Of a stretch of DNA of 64,000 bases, positions 48,590-57,223 are shown piece after piece (position 1 is the stretch's first letter; each line of letters opens with the position of its first letter). This DNA comes from Oscillospiraceae bacterium (lineage in GTDB: Bacteria; Bacillota; Clostridia; Oscillospirales; Oscillospiraceae): assembly GCA_910575265.1 (NCBI GenBank), contig CAJTEA010000001.1, positions 62,001 through 126,000 of the forward strand. The letters run 5' to 3'. The translations under genes were made by a program, and so were the position numbers. The notes under the pieces were generated by a model. That model worked only from the letters and a program-made list of their open reading frames with translations. It was not told the origin of the DNA and searched no databases.

Positions 48590-49055
48590 GGGTGTCCTCC
48601 TCGCGGGGCTCCAGCTTGTCCATCAAAAACAGATAGTAGAGCCCGGCGGAAATTCCCCCCACTACCACGCAGATATCCGCCACGTTGAACACCGCGAAGT
48701 TCATAAACAGCACGTTGAACATGTCCACCACAAAGCCCCGGAAGGCCCGGTCAATCAAGTTGCCCACCGCTCCCGCCAGCAGCAGGGTAATGGTCAGCTT
48801 TCCCAGGGGGTGCTTAAACAGCCCCTTCCACAGGGCGGCGGCCAGCACAATGGACATAACCAGGGAAACCAGCGCCAGGGCCCAGGTGTGATCTGAGAAG
48901 ATGGAAAAGGCCGCTCCGGTGTTGGTCACATAGGTCAGGTCCAGAATGTAAGGGAGGAAAGGGACATGTTCCCCCAGGGGGATTCTGGTCATCACCAGAT
49001 ACTTGACCAGCTGGTCAAGAGCCACCAGGACCGCGGCGATCAGCGCGTAAATCAT
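48564..49055 (-). CDS. lspA: Lipoprotein signal peptidase
   Basis: 163 aa from the ATG at 49055. Four TM helices, with catalytic Asp111 (VVDMF) and Asp127 (NVADI) and the conserved TNTGAAFSI and GNLIDRAFRGFVVD motifs. It cleaves prolipoproteins, such as the BMP-binding protein and the PrsA-like protein of this window. The C-terminal tail (EPREEDTHDNADTD) overlaps rluD. Confidence 0.95.
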   Translation of the reverse strand: MIYALIAAVLVALDQLVKYLVMTRIPLGEHVPFLPYILDLTYVTNTGAAFSIFSDHTWALALVSLVMSIVLAAALWKGLFKHPLGKLTITLLLAGAVGNLIDRAFRGFVVDMFNVLFMNFAVFNVADICVVVGGISAGLYYLFLMDKLEPREEDTHDNADTDR

Positions 49056-49071
49056 GGAAAGGTTCTCCTTT

Positions 49072-50076
49072 TTACAGTCGGTTTTTCCGCAAAAGCCGGA
49101 TATCGTCCCCAAAGAAATGGAGAACGTGAAACTCTCCGTCCAGACGGGAGGCGATCTGGGGGGCGTAACGCTGGGCCGCCTCGGGCATGGTCAGGTTGGA
49201 GGAGATCACGGTGCGCCGGTCCGCCACCAGCCGGGCGTTCACCAGCTCATACAGGGCGGACTGGGTAAACTGGGTGGTCAGCTCGCTGCCCAGGTCGTCC
49301 AGAATGAGCAGGTCGCAGTTGAGATAGCGGCGGGTCTCGTCCCGGGCATCCAGGCCGTCGGGGCTGTCCCGGAGGAATTTCCGGGCCTCAAACTGGGCGA
49401 AGATGTTTCCCGCTGTGTCGTAGACAACGGAGAACCCGTTTTCCGACACGGCGCGGGCAATACAGGCGGACAAAAAGGTTTTGCCCAGCCCCGGGGCCCC
49501 GGTGAGAAACAGGTTTTTTATGGCGAAGCGGCCGAATTTGGTGGCGTAGTTCAGGCACACATCGTAGACCAGCTCCATGTTGCCGCGGGGAGAGGTCCCC
49601 CGGCCGGGGTAGGGGGTCTGGCTGTAGTAGTCCAGGCGGAAGGAGTCGAAGGACTGCTCTCCCAGGTCCAGCAGTTTGGACAGCTCCTTAATCTGTTCCT
49701 GGGCGCACAGCTCCCGCAGGCAGCGGCACATGACCGCGCCCCGCCAGCCGGTGTCCTTGCACAGGGGGCAGGAGGGCCGGTCGTCCAGAGCGTCCTCCGG
49801 CAGGCCGATGGCGCCCAGAAGGACAGCCCGCTCCCGCTGAAGCTTCTGATTTTCCTCCCGCACCGACCGGACGGCGCTGACCGGATCCCCGCCCTGCCGG
49901 AGGGCGGCGGCCACCAGACCGGCCATGGTGCCCTGAATGCGCCGGTCCAGCCGCTCCAGCCGGGGCTCCCGGGCGTAGACCTCCAGCCGCAGCCGCTCGG
50001 TCCGCTCCTGCCGTTCCCGGCGCAGCCGCTCCAGGCGCTGGACCGCCCGGCGCTGTACGTTGGCGTCGTATGGCAC
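49072..50076 (-). CDS. DnaI/DnaC-type helicase loader ATPase
   Basis: 334 aa, GTG start at 50076 directly after the dnaD stop, with AGGAGGGAAG. An N-terminal Arg-rich coiled coil (about 5-90) is followed by a zinc-finger-like CPLCKDTGWRGAVMCRC (about 103-119). An AAA+ core follows, with Walker A LTGAPGLGKTFLS (about 194-206), Walker B LLILDDLG (about 261-268) and SSNL sensor. Loads DnaB-type helicase during replication initiation or restart. Adjacent to a DnaD-domain protein, its usual partner. Confidence 0.9.
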   Translation of the reverse strand: MPYDANVQRRAVQRLERLRRERQERTERLRLEVYAREPRLERLDRRIQGTMAGLVAAALRQGGDPVSAVRSVREENQKLQRERAVLLGAIGLPEDALDDRPSCPLCKDTGWRGAVMCRCLRELCAQEQIKELSKLLDLGEQSFDSFRLDYYSQTPYPGRGTSPRGNMELVYDVCLNYATKFGRFAIKNLFLTGAPGLGKTFLSACIARAVSENGFSVVYDTAGNIFAQFEARKFLRDSPDGLDARDETRRYLNCDLLILDDLGSELTTQFTQSALYELVNARLVADRRTVISSNLTMPEAAQRYAPQIASRLDGEFHVLHFFGDDIRLLRKNRL

Positions 50077-51027
50077 TTAGCTTCCCTCCTGTCTCATCTG
50101 TTCCATCAGCCGGCGCACGCGCTCCATATCCTCCCTGGCCCGCTGCTCCTGGGCGGCGGGGGGCGGGGGAGGCGCTTTCTGCCCCCCGGCCCGTACCGGG
50201 CGGGGGTCGCGGTCGCCAGCGCGGATGGCGGCGGCGGTGCGCAGCCCCTTCTCGTGCCAGTGGCGCAGGACGCCGTTCATATAGCTCCAGTCCATGGACT
50301 GCTTTTTCAGCACGGTCCGCTCATAGGCCATGCGGATAGCCTCGTTGTCAAAGCCCATCTCGTCCCAGGCGGCGATGTAGTCCTTCTCCCGCTGGACCAG
50401 GGGGCGGGGGGAGATGTCCAGCAGGCGGAGCACCTCGCTCTCCCGGCCCCGGAGATGGGTGAGCTTGGCGATGTGCTCCTCCGCCCGCTCCATGGTGTCG
50501 ATTCCCCGGCGGGCCCATACAAAGCCCTCCCTTTTGATCTGGGACAGGAAGGGTTTGCGCCCTGGGCCGTATTTGCGGGAGACCTCCTCCACGCACCAGC
50601 CCACCAGCATGAGGATCACCTCGGCGGGGAGGGCCAGGTGGTCATAGAGGGTGTAAAGGCCCTTTAAATCGGAGGCGGACAACCGCTTGCCCAGCCGTCG
50701 CTCCACCTCGTCCGCCAGGGCGGGAAACATTGAGGCCTTGTCCGCCAGAGCCTGGGTCACGTCCTCAGTGGTGTATTCCGGGGGCGGGACCTCCGGAGCG
50801 GGGGGCTCCGGGGGGGCGGGCAGCTCACTGGGGGCCAGTCCCTGGGAGCGCAGCTGCTCCAGCGCGTTTTGCAGCCGCGCGTCCGTCCAGTTCAGCCGGT
50901 CTGTCCCGCCGCGGCGCAGAAGCTGGAGGTACAGCAGAGCGGCGTCACCGCTGTCCAGCTTCAGCAGCCGGTCTACCGCCTGGCCGGTCATGGCCAGCAC
51001 CTCGCCGGGCAGAAATGCCTGCGGCAT
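50077..51027 (-). CDS. DnaD/DnaB-domain replication initiation protein
   Basis: 316 aa. Winged-helix-like N-terminal part (LDSGDAALLYLQLLRRGG), a Pro/Glu linker (about 67-87), and two DnaB_2-type repeats: LADEVERRLGKRLSASDLKGLYTLYDHLALP (cited from about 104) and a second around YIAAWDEMGFDNEAIRMAYER. It ends in a basic, Pro/Gln-rich tail. Works with the loader encoded next in opening and loading the helicase at origins. First gene of the five-gene operon; no clear promoter found in the 100 nt upstream. Confidence 0.85.
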   Translation of the reverse strand: MPQAFLPGEVLAMTGQAVDRLLKLDSGDAALLYLQLLRRGGTDRLNWTDARLQNALEQLRSQGLAPSELPAPPEPPAPEVPPPEYTTEDVTQALADKASMFPALADEVERRLGKRLSASDLKGLYTLYDHLALPAEVILMLVGWCVEEVSRKYGPGRKPFLSQIKREGFVWARRGIDTMERAEEHIAKLTHLRGRESEVLRLLDISPRPLVQREKDYIAAWDEMGFDNEAIRMAYERTVLKKQSMDWSYMNGVLRHWHEKGLRTAAAIRAGDRDPRPVRAGGQKAPPPPPAAQEQRAREDMERVRRLMEQMRQEGS

Positions 51028-51126
51028 AGCCGCGCCCCCTCTCTCAAAAATCTGTTCCCCTATTCTACAACAAATTCGCTCCCGCGTCCATCCTTTTTCA
51101 AAACTCTCATCTCTGTTCGCCGCCTG

Positions 51127-51663
51127 TTAATGTTTGGCGCTCCGTCCAAGCACGGACTGAACCGGCCGGTATAAAAGCATGGTAATGGCCGCGTTCAGCC
51201 CTCCCTTGAGCAGATTGAAGGGCAGAAAGGCCGGGAGCAGCAGCTTTGCCACTTCCTCTCTGGGGACCCCCATATAGAGCGGAGCGACCAGATAATTCCA
51301 AACCATCATAACCGAGACCATACAGCCCCACCCACACAGAAGCCCGGCCGCGGCGCCTGAAAAAGCAGGTCGTTTTCGATAAACGAGCGCGGCGGTGCAG
51401 GCGAAGGAGCAGCTGGAAAGGATATTCATGAGCAGGCCCAGAACGCCGGTGTCGCTAAGGGTGGCCAGTTCAATCAGAGAGACGATTCCCGCCACGGAGC
51501 AGGCGGCCAGCGGCCCAAAGAGGAAGCCGCTGATCGCGATAACGCTGTCCTTGGGGTCGTACCTCAAAAACAGGACCAGAGGGACGCGTCCCACCGCCGC
51601 GGCCGTATAGGCCAGCGCGCACAGCATGCCGATGGTGGTAATTCTTCTTACGTTTCCGTTCAT
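51127..51663 (-). CDS. ribU: Riboflavin ECF transporter S component
   Basis: 178 aa with about six TM helices. The segment PLVLFLRYDPKDSVIAISGF followed by LFGPLAA is typical of RibU. It binds riboflavin in the membrane and uses a shared ECF energising module (EcfAA'T), not in this window. The strongest evidence for substrate is the FMN riboswitch plus terminator directly upstream. Ribosome site CAGGAGG, right after the terminator. Confidence 0.93.
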   Translation of the reverse strand: MNGNVRRITTIGMLCALAYTAAAVGRVPLVLFLRYDPKDSVIAISGFLFGPLAACSVAGIVSLIELATLSDTGVLGLLMNILSSCSFACTAALVYRKRPAFSGAAAGLLCGWGCMVSVMMVWNYLVAPLYMGVPREEVAKLLLPAFLPFNLLKGGLNAAITMLLYRPVQSVLGRSAKH

Positions 51664-51679
51664 GGTAAAAACCTCCTGA

Positions 51680-51722
51680 AAAAATCAACACCTGAATGAG
51701 GCGGACTGCCCTTCAGGTGTTG
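51680..51722 (-). terminator. FMN-controlled terminator before ribU
   Basis: Minus strand CAACACCTGAA (51722-51712) pairs perfectly with TTCAGGTGTTG (51696-51686), followed by ATTTTTT, 17 nt before the ribU start. This is the expression platform of the riboswitch. Confidence 0.88.
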
Positions 51723-51820
51723 GATTCGTCAGGTGGGTTGAAAACGTCGGCAGAGCGGACGGGGCCGGATGGACAGAAAAAAGCGCGGAGGCCAGAGTGG
51801 TCCCTGACCGTTTCAACACA

Positions 51821-51930
51821 CCTTCTTCAAATCCAGACTGTACTGTCGGTTTTGGAATCGCGCCAAATCAGCATGTGCATGCTCGCGGACTTTACCGCCG
51901 ATCGGGAATTTCACCCTGCCCTGAAGACAT
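51821..51930 (-). promoter_or_regulatory. FMN riboswitch (RFN element)
   Basis: Conserved blocks in order on the minus strand: TCTTCAGGGCAGGGTGAAAT, TCCCGATCGGCGGTAAAGTC, CGCGAGC, GATTCCAAAACCGACAGT, AGTCTGGAT and GAAGAAG. The two ends (TCTTC and GAAGA) close P1. FMN binding would favour the terminator at 51680 and turn ribU off. Confidence 0.95.
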
Positions 51931-51954
51931 TTTCTCAATTCAGTTGTCTCTGGC

Positions 51955-51983
51955 AGTATATCAGAGAGAGGAGGCCCTGTCAA
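51955..51983 (-). promoter_or_regulatory. Sigma-A promoter of ribU
   Basis: Minus strand TTGACA (51983-51978), 17-nt spacer, TATACT (51960-51955), about 25 nt before the riboswitch. Confidence 0.88.
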
Positions 51984-52022
51984 CCGGTGGAAGGAAAAAA
52001 CAAAATTCATGGAATATTTATT

Positions 52023-52050
52023 TTGCAAACCCGCCGGACTGTGCTATAAT
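52023..52050 (+). promoter_or_regulatory. Sigma-A promoter of zapA
   Basis: TTGCAA (52023-52028), 16-nt spacer, TATAAT (52045-52050), 61 nt before the zapA ATG. Confidence 0.78.
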
Positions 52051-52111
52051 ATCTTTACTTATATAAAATACTGGGGTTGTGTGCCCAGAAAACGAGCGGG
52101 GAGGAAACACT

Positions 52112-52426
52112 ATGCGGAACAAGATCGTGGTCAGCATCGGCGGCAAGGACTACACGATGGTGGCGGTGGAGGACGAGGGCTACGTCCGCAGATGCGCCGA
52201 GCTGGTGGACAGGCAGCTGCGGGAGGTGATGACCGGCAGCCGCCTGCCCCAGGTGGACGGCGCGGTGCTGGCCGCTATGAACGTGGCGGACCTGTACTTA
52301 AAGGAGCAAGAGGTTTCGGAAAATCTGCGCCGCCAGGTGAAGGAGAACCTGGAGGAGGCCAACGCCCTGAAGCTGGAGCTGTCCGAGGCCAAGCGGGAGA
52401 TTTTCAAGCTGGGGACCAAGAAGTAA
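52112..52426 (+). CDS. zapA: Cell division protein ZapA
   Basis: 104 aa from the ATG at 52112 (GGGGAGGAAAC). Start NKIVVSIGGKDYTMVAVEDE and the following VRRCAELVDRQLREVM match ZapA; the second half is a coiled coil (KEQEVSENLRRQVKENLEEA). ZapA cross-links FtsZ filaments at midcell. Followed 12 nt later by a U32 peptidase gene, a common Firmicute pairing. Confidence 0.9.
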   Translation: MRNKIVVSIGGKDYTMVAVEDEGYVRRCAELVDRQLREVMTGSRLPQVDGAVLAAMNVADLYLKEQEVSENLRRQVKENLEEANALKLELSEAKREIFKLGTKK

Positions 52427-52438
52427 GGAGGAGACGCA

Positions 52439-54523
52439 GTGCTTGAGCTTCTGGCTCCCGCCGGGTCGATGGAGGCGGTGACCGCCGCGGTGCAGAACGG
52501 GGCGGACGCGGTGTATTTCGGATATGGCGACTTCAACGCCCGCCGGAGCGCCCGGAATTTTACCCGGGAGGAGGCCGCGGCGGCGGTGGCTTACTGCCAT
52601 CTCCGGGGGTGTAAGGTGAACCTCACGCTGAACACCCTGCTCACCGACCGGGAGCTGCCGAAGGCGGCGGAGATCGCCGCCCACGCCAGTGACATCGGGG
52701 TGGACGCGGTGATCGTCCAGGACCTGGGGGCGGCGCGGATGCTCCGCCAGTCGGTCCCGGACCTGCCCATCCACGGCTCCACCCAGATGACCGTCCATTC
52801 CCTGGACGGAGTGAAGCTGTGCGCCGATCTGGGGATGGCCCGGGTGGTACTGGGCCGGGAGCTGAGCCGGGACCAGATCGCCTCCATCTGCCGGAATTCC
52901 CCCATCGAGATCGAGGTGTTCGGCCACGGGGCCCTGTGCGTGTGCTGGTCGGGGCAGTGCTTTTTTTCCTCGGTCATCGGGGGCCGCAGCGGCAACCGGG
53001 GAATGTGCGCCCAGCCCTGCCGCTTGAACTATAGCTGGAACGGCAGGGCCAACGAGTACCCCCTGTCCTTGAAGGACCTGTCTCTGGCTGGGCACCTAAA
53101 GGAGCTGCGGGACATGGGGGTGGCCTGCCTCAAGCTGGAGGGCCGGATGAAGCGGCCGGAGTATGTGGCCATCGTCACCGGAATTTACGCCAAGGCCCTG
53201 AAGGAGGGGCGGGAACCCACCGCCGAAGAGCTGGAAACGCTGAAACAGACCTTTTCCCGCCAGGGCTTTACCGATGGATATTACGTGGACCGAAAGGGGC
53301 CGGAGATGTTCGGCACCCGCCAGGAGGAGAAGGAGCCCAGGGAGCTTTACGCCCAGGCCCGGGCCACCTATGAGAACGGGGAGAACCGAAAAGAACCCAT
53401 CCGCGTGTACGCCCTCATCCAGCCCGGGCAGCCCGCCCAGGCGGCGGCGGAGGACCGGGAGGGCCATGTGGTCCGGGTGGAGGGCCCGGTTCCCGAGGAG
53501 GCCCGGAACGTCCCTCTCACCCGGGAGAAGGTGGAGGGTCAGCTTCAGCGCGCCGGGGGCACCCCCTTCCTGTGCGAGAAGGCCACCGCCAAAGTGGGGG
53601 AAAACCTGTCCCTCCCCCTGTCCACGCTGAACGATCTGCGCCGCCGGTGCCTGGAGGAGCTGTCCAGACAGCGGCGGATTCCGCCCCGGCGGCGGAAGGA
53701 GCCGTTTCAGCCCGGGGTGCGCTATGAGAATCAGCCGGAGCCGCCGGTGCTTACCGTCTCTGTGCGCGCCGCCGGACAGCTGAGCGCCGAGCTGCTGAAA
53801 TTAAAACCGGCTCTGGTGTATCTCCCCGCCGAGGAGGGGGCCGCCCACCCGGACGCGGTGGAGCGCTGCCAAAAGGCGGGGGTGCCGGTCGCCGCCGTTC
53901 TGCCCCGGATCTGCACCGACAGGGAGCTGCCCCGGCTGGAGCGGGACCTGGTGGCGCTGCGGGAGCTGGGGGTGGACGAGGCCCTGGCCGGCGCCTGGGG
54001 AGTGGTGCGCCGGGCCTGGCGGATGGGCTTTCAGGTCCGGGGGGACTACGGCCTGGGGGTGTACAACAGCCAGACCATGAAGGAGCTGAAGCGGCTGGGC
54101 CTGATCGGGGCCACCGTGTCCTTTGAGCTGAAATTCCCTCAAATTCGGGACCTGTCCAAGACCCTTCCCACCGAGCTGATCGCCTACGGCCGCCTGCCCC
54201 TGATGATTACGGAAAACTGCGTCATTCACAACCACTTCGGCCGCCATACCTGCGACAATGTGAACCTGCTCACCGACCGGAAGGGGGAGCGGTTCCCGGT
54301 GGTTAAGGCCTGGGGGTGCCGCAACGAGATTCTCAACTCCAAAAAGCTGTTTCTGGCGGACAAGCGGGGGGACTGGCGGAAGCTGGGGCTGTGGGGCGTC
54401 CGGCTGGTGTTCACCACGGAGAACGCCGTAGAGTGCGTCCAGGTGCTGGAGCGGTATCTGGGCCAGGGGAAGTATCAGCCCAACGACTTTACCCGGGGGC
54501 TGTACTACCGGGACGTGGAATAG
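52439..54523 (+). CDS. U32-family peptidase / RlhA-like rRNA hydroxylation protein
   Basis: 694 aa, GTG start with AAGGAGGAGAC. U32 signature: start LELLAPAGSMEAVTAAVQNG, ADAVYFGYGDFNARRSARNF, and the cluster-binding EVFGHGALCVCWSGQC and MCAQPCR (about 160-195). Two more conserved parts follow, including a C-terminal C-rich segment (ENCVIHNHFGRHTCDN). Relatives such as RlhA make 5-hydroxycytidine in 23S rRNA rather than degrade protein. The large size and context next to zapA match this type in Clostridia. Confidence 0.88.
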   Translation: MLELLAPAGSMEAVTAAVQNGADAVYFGYGDFNARRSARNFTREEAAAAVAYCHLRGCKVNLTLNTLLTDRELPKAAEIAAHASDIGVDAVIVQDLGAARMLRQSVPDLPIHGSTQMTVHSLDGVKLCADLGMARVVLGRELSRDQIASICRNSPIEIEVFGHGALCVCWSGQCFFSSVIGGRSGNRGMCAQPCRLNYSWNGRANEYPLSLKDLSLAGHLKELRDMGVACLKLEGRMKRPEYVAIVTGIYAKALKEGREPTAEELETLKQTFSRQGFTDGYYVDRKGPEMFGTRQEEKEPRELYAQARATYENGENRKEPIRVYALIQPGQPAQAAAEDREGHVVRVEGPVPEEARNVPLTREKVEGQLQRAGGTPFLCEKATAKVGENLSLPLSTLNDLRRRCLEELSRQRRIPPRRRKEPFQPGVRYENQPEPPVLTVSVRAAGQLSAELLKLKPALVYLPAEEGAAHPDAVERCQKAGVPVAAVLPRICTDRELPRLERDLVALRELGVDEALAGAWGVVRRAWRMGFQVRGDYGLGVYNSQTMKELKRLGLIGATVSFELKFPQIRDLSKTLPTELIAYGRLPLMITENCVIHNHFGRHTCDNVNLLTDRKGERFPVVKAWGCRNEILNSKKLFLADKRGDWRKLGLWGVRLVFTTENAVECVQVLERYLGQGKYQPNDFTRGLYYRDVE

Positions 54524-54534
54524 GAGGTCCCGCG

Positions 54535-55185
54535 ATGTTCTGGAATAAATGCCTGTATCAGTATCACAAAAAATATGGCGGGTCCTTCCTGGGCGGGGAG
54601 GAGGACGACGGCCTTCTCATACTCACCTGGAAGGACCGGGCCCTGGCGGTGGACCTGTACCGGATCAGTGGCCGCTACGGTACCTCCAACTATGTCCAGG
54701 CCCGTATTCCCGTCACCCTCGCCAAGCCCTACAAGCTGACCGTTGGGGCGGAAAAGGCGCTGTCCGGCGGGGTAAACACCGTGCTGAAGGCTGTGCCCGG
54801 TCTGCCGGACCACGCGGTCCTGCCGGCGGACTTCGGCTTTCCCGAGGTCACAAAAAGGCGGCTCATCCGCTCGGACAACCATCCCTTCACCAAGCTGGTG
54901 CTGGGGAGCCTGGACCTTCGGAACGCCCTTCAAGCCTGCCCCGGCGAGCGGCTGGAGGTCCGGCCCGGCCCAGGGGAGGAGGGGCTGCACCTGATTACCG
55001 TCACCACCGCCGCCAATGTGAACAACAGCGACTGGTATCTGGGAGAGTATGAGTTCTCCCTTCTCAGTGAGGAGGAAAGGGTCCGGGTCGACCAGAGGAT
55101 CGAGGCGGAGTTTTTTCCAAAAATGGACCGTTTTCTGGACCTGGCCCGGGCCGCCTGCGGCGCGGTCACACAGTGGGCGATGTGA
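54535..55185 (+). CDS. Hypothetical protein after the U32 gene
   Basis: 216 aa from the ATG at 54535 (TAGGAGG overlaps the previous stop). Basic N-terminus (MFWNKCLYQYHKKYGGSFLG), then a beta-rich middle and a helical C-terminus (EEERVRVDQRIEAEFFPKMD). No signal peptide or TM. I recognise no domain. Coupled to the U32 gene by 11 nt. Its end overlaps the frameshifted gene on the opposite strand by about 20 nt. Confidence 0.75.
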   Translation: MFWNKCLYQYHKKYGGSFLGGEEDDGLLILTWKDRALAVDLYRISGRYGTSNYVQARIPVTLAKPYKLTVGAEKALSGGVNTVLKAVPGLPDHAVLPADFGFPEVTKRRLIRSDNHPFTKLVLGSLDLRNALQACPGERLEVRPGPGEEGLHLITVTTAANVNNSDWYLGEYEFSLLSEEERVRVDQRIEAEFFPKMDRFLDLARAACGAVTQWAM

Positions 55186-55424
55186 GGGCCTCCAGCGTCA
55201 GCCGGACACCCAGCCGGAAGCCCTCCCGGTAGTAGTGAAAGGCCCGCCAGGTCCTCCCGTTCGCCCTCCAGCTCCAGCAGATGGTCTATAAATGCGTCGC
55301 CGAACATGGTCTGCGCCTTGTCCCACTCGGCGCGGAGCTGTTTGTCAAGCTCCCGCTGCTTTTGATCCGGGGTGGGGGTAATATCGTAACCGCCGTTGTA
55401 GATTTGGCGGAGCGGACGTTTCAT
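55166..55424 (-). pseudogene. Small protein gene with a 1-nt frameshift
   Basis: The minus-strand frame begins MKRPLRQIYNGGYDITPTPD at 55424 and runs to ...LELEGERED. Near 55249 the expected continuation AFHYYREGFRLGVRLTLEAL-TSPTV-stop is found one frame over, so one base seems to be missing (or a sequencing error or recoding occurred). The whole would be about 85 aa, like the small protein at 25391 with its FGLGLRREL ending. The N-terminal frame otherwise runs on with no sense into the convergent gene. Confidence 0.65.
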
Positions 55425-55499
55425 AAATACCGCCCCCGAAAATTCGGTTTTACTGTACTGTTATAGTTCGATATTACTTGATTGCCAAGGGGAGAAAGC

Positions 55500-55742
55500 A
55501 TGTTTTCGACAGAAGAATTCGGACAACGTTTGCGAATTGCGAGAAAGGCCTGTGGCGAAAAACAGGAGGATCTGGGCAGCTTTCTCGGCGTTGGAAAAAG
55601 CCAGGTCAGTGAATTGGAGCGCGGCTCCGCCTCCACGACGCTGGAGAAGCTGTCCTTGATTTGCCAGCGCTATCATATCTCCGCCGACTATCTGCTGGGG
55701 CTTACCGACGAGCCGAAGCCGTATAAGCGGAAGAAAAATTGA
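55500..55742 (+). CDS. XRE-family regulator
   Basis: 80 aa from the ATG at 55500 (AAGGGGAGAAAGC). XRE helix-turn-helix: RLRIARKACGEKQEDLGSFL, GVGKSQVSELERGSASTTLE, and the usual end YHISADYLLGLTDEPKPYKR. It is divergent from the frameshifted small gene, with a short palindrome CCGAAAATTCGG (55434-55445) between them as a candidate operator. AT content is higher than in neighbours. The same layout (XRE gene divergent from a small protein gene) is seen at 25100-25657. Confidence 0.85.
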   Translation: MFSTEEFGQRLRIARKACGEKQEDLGSFLGVGKSQVSELERGSASTTLEKLSLICQRYHISADYLLGLTDEPKPYKRKKN

Positions 55743-55965
55743 ATACTATCTCTCCGGGGGGCTTTTAATGCCTACCGTCCTTTGTTATGTCCATCGGACC
55801 ATTTACAAACATAAAAGCCGGTTATATTTATAACAGTGGACACGATGAAATTGACAAAAGTTTCCACGAGGAATTCACCTCCTTTCCTCTTAACGAGGAC
55901 AAGGACGAAAGACGGCGCGACCATTATACCGGCATTCGACAATATCCACAAGGAGGCGAACCGCT
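55743..55965. other. Intergenic region before miaA
   Basis: 223 nt without a convincing gene. It contains a palindrome GTTATA-TT-TATAAC (55821-55834) and a possible promoter, TTTACA (55802-55807) with TATATT (55824-55829), 16-nt spacer. A TTGACA at 55851 has no good -10 partner. Confidence 0.45.
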
Positions 55966-56907
55966 ATGCCCCCCAAAATTCTGGTTATCACCGGCCCCAC
56001 CGCCTCGGGCAAGACCTGGCTGGCGGTGGAGCTGGCGAAGCGATATAACGGCGAGGTGGTGTCCGCCGATTCCATGCAGATTTACCGGCGCATGGACATC
56101 GGCACGGCCAAACCCACCGCGGAGGAAACACGGGGCGTACCCCACCACATGATCGACATAGCCGACCCGGAGGAGGACTTCTCCGTGGCCCGGTACGTGG
56201 ACCTGGCGGCCCGCTGTGTGGAGGAGGTGCTGTCCCGAGGCGGGCTGCCCATTCTGGCGGGCGGGACGGGGCTGTACATCGACTCGCTGCTGTCCGGGCG
56301 GACCTTCGCCGCCTTTGACGGGGACAGCCCTCTGCGCTCCCAGCTGGAGGAGCGCTTCCGTGCGGAGGGGGGGCGAGCCCTGCTGGACGAGCTGGCCAGG
56401 GCGGACCCGGAGACCGCCGCCCGGCTCCATCCCAACGACGCCAAGCGGATTGTCCGGGCGCTGGAGGTCTGGCTGACCACCGGAAAAACCATCACCGCAC
56501 ACAACCGGGAGACACAGGCCCTCCCACCCCGGTATGACGCCCTTACCCTGACGCTGGATTTTGAGCGGCGGGAGGATATGTGGGAGCGCGTCGACCGCCG
56601 GGTGGACCGGATGATGGCCGCCGGACTGGCGGAGGAGGTCCGGTCGCTGCTGGACAGCGGGATCCCCCTCAAATGCACCGCCATGCAGGCCATCGGCTAC
56701 AAGGAGATGGCCGCCGCCCTTCTGCGAGACGGGGATGTTCACGCCGCGGCGGAGGAAATCAAGCTCCGTTCCCGACAGTACGCCAAGCGGCAGCGCACCT
56801 GGTTCCGGCGAAACCGGGAGGCCAAACCCCTTCTCTGGAAATCTGTCCCGAATTTTGCGGACGTCCTACAGGCTTCGACAGCATATTTGGAAGAATTTGG
56901 TATATGA
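55966..56907 (+). CDS. miaA: tRNA dimethylallyltransferase
   Basis: 313 aa. P-loop GPTASGKTWLAVELA (about 8-22), the DMAPP/tRNA-binding SADSMQIYRRMDIGTAKP, and the C-terminal AIGYKEM and RSRQYAKRQRTWFRR motifs. Adds isopentenyl to A37 of tRNAs reading UNN codons. AAGGAGG before the ATG; hfq follows 52 nt later, the classic miaA-hfq pair. Confidence 0.96.
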   Translation: MPPKILVITGPTASGKTWLAVELAKRYNGEVVSADSMQIYRRMDIGTAKPTAEETRGVPHHMIDIADPEEDFSVARYVDLAARCVEEVLSRGGLPILAGGTGLYIDSLLSGRTFAAFDGDSPLRSQLEERFRAEGGRALLDELARADPETAARLHPNDAKRIVRALEVWLTTGKTITAHNRETQALPPRYDALTLTLDFERREDMWERVDRRVDRMMAAGLAEEVRSLLDSGIPLKCTAMQAIGYKEMAAALLRDGDVHAAAEEIKLRSRQYAKRQRTWFRRNREAKPLLWKSVPNFADVLQASTAYLEEFGI

Positions 56908-56959
56908 TAGTGCCACTCAGACGGGTCCGCCCGCCTAAAAGAAAGAAGAGGTGCTACAT

Positions 56960-57196
56960 ATGACAAAGACCAACAACCTTCAGGACATTTTCCTCACCCA
57001 GGTCCGCCGGGAACGGCGGGGCGTCACCATGTTTTTGATGAACGGCTTTCAGATGCGGGGCTATATCACCGGGTTTGACGCCTTCACCGTCGTCCTCAGC
57101 AGCGACGGCAAGCAGCAGATCATCTACAAGCACGCCATCTCCACCATTGTCCCCGAGCGTCCTGTTTCGCTCAGTGAGCCGGAGGAGGACAGCTGA
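56960..57196 (+). CDS. hfq: RNA chaperone Hfq
   Basis: 78 aa from the ATG at 56960. Sm1 motif ([20 protein letters not shown], then [19 protein letters not shown]) and Sm2 with YKHAIST, the KH pair that forms the proximal RNA-binding pocket. The tail is short and acidic, as usual for Firmicutes. Hexameric ring that helps sRNA-mRNA pairing. Confidence 0.95.
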   Translation: MTKTNNLQDIFLTQVRRERRGVTMFLMNGFQMRGYITGFDAFTVVLSSDGKQQIIYKHAISTIVPERPVSLSEPEEDS

Positions 57197-57223
57197 CACC
57201 TTACCCAGAAAGAGAGAGCCCCT

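Noticed and set aside
55851-55880. Promoter TTGACA at 55851 before miaA
   Set aside because: No acceptable -10 hexamer lies 15-19 nt downstream.
55836-56048. A 70-codon frame overlapping the miaA start
   Set aside because: It has no ribosome site, overlaps a well-defined gene in another frame, and its second half is an out-of-frame reading of miaA.
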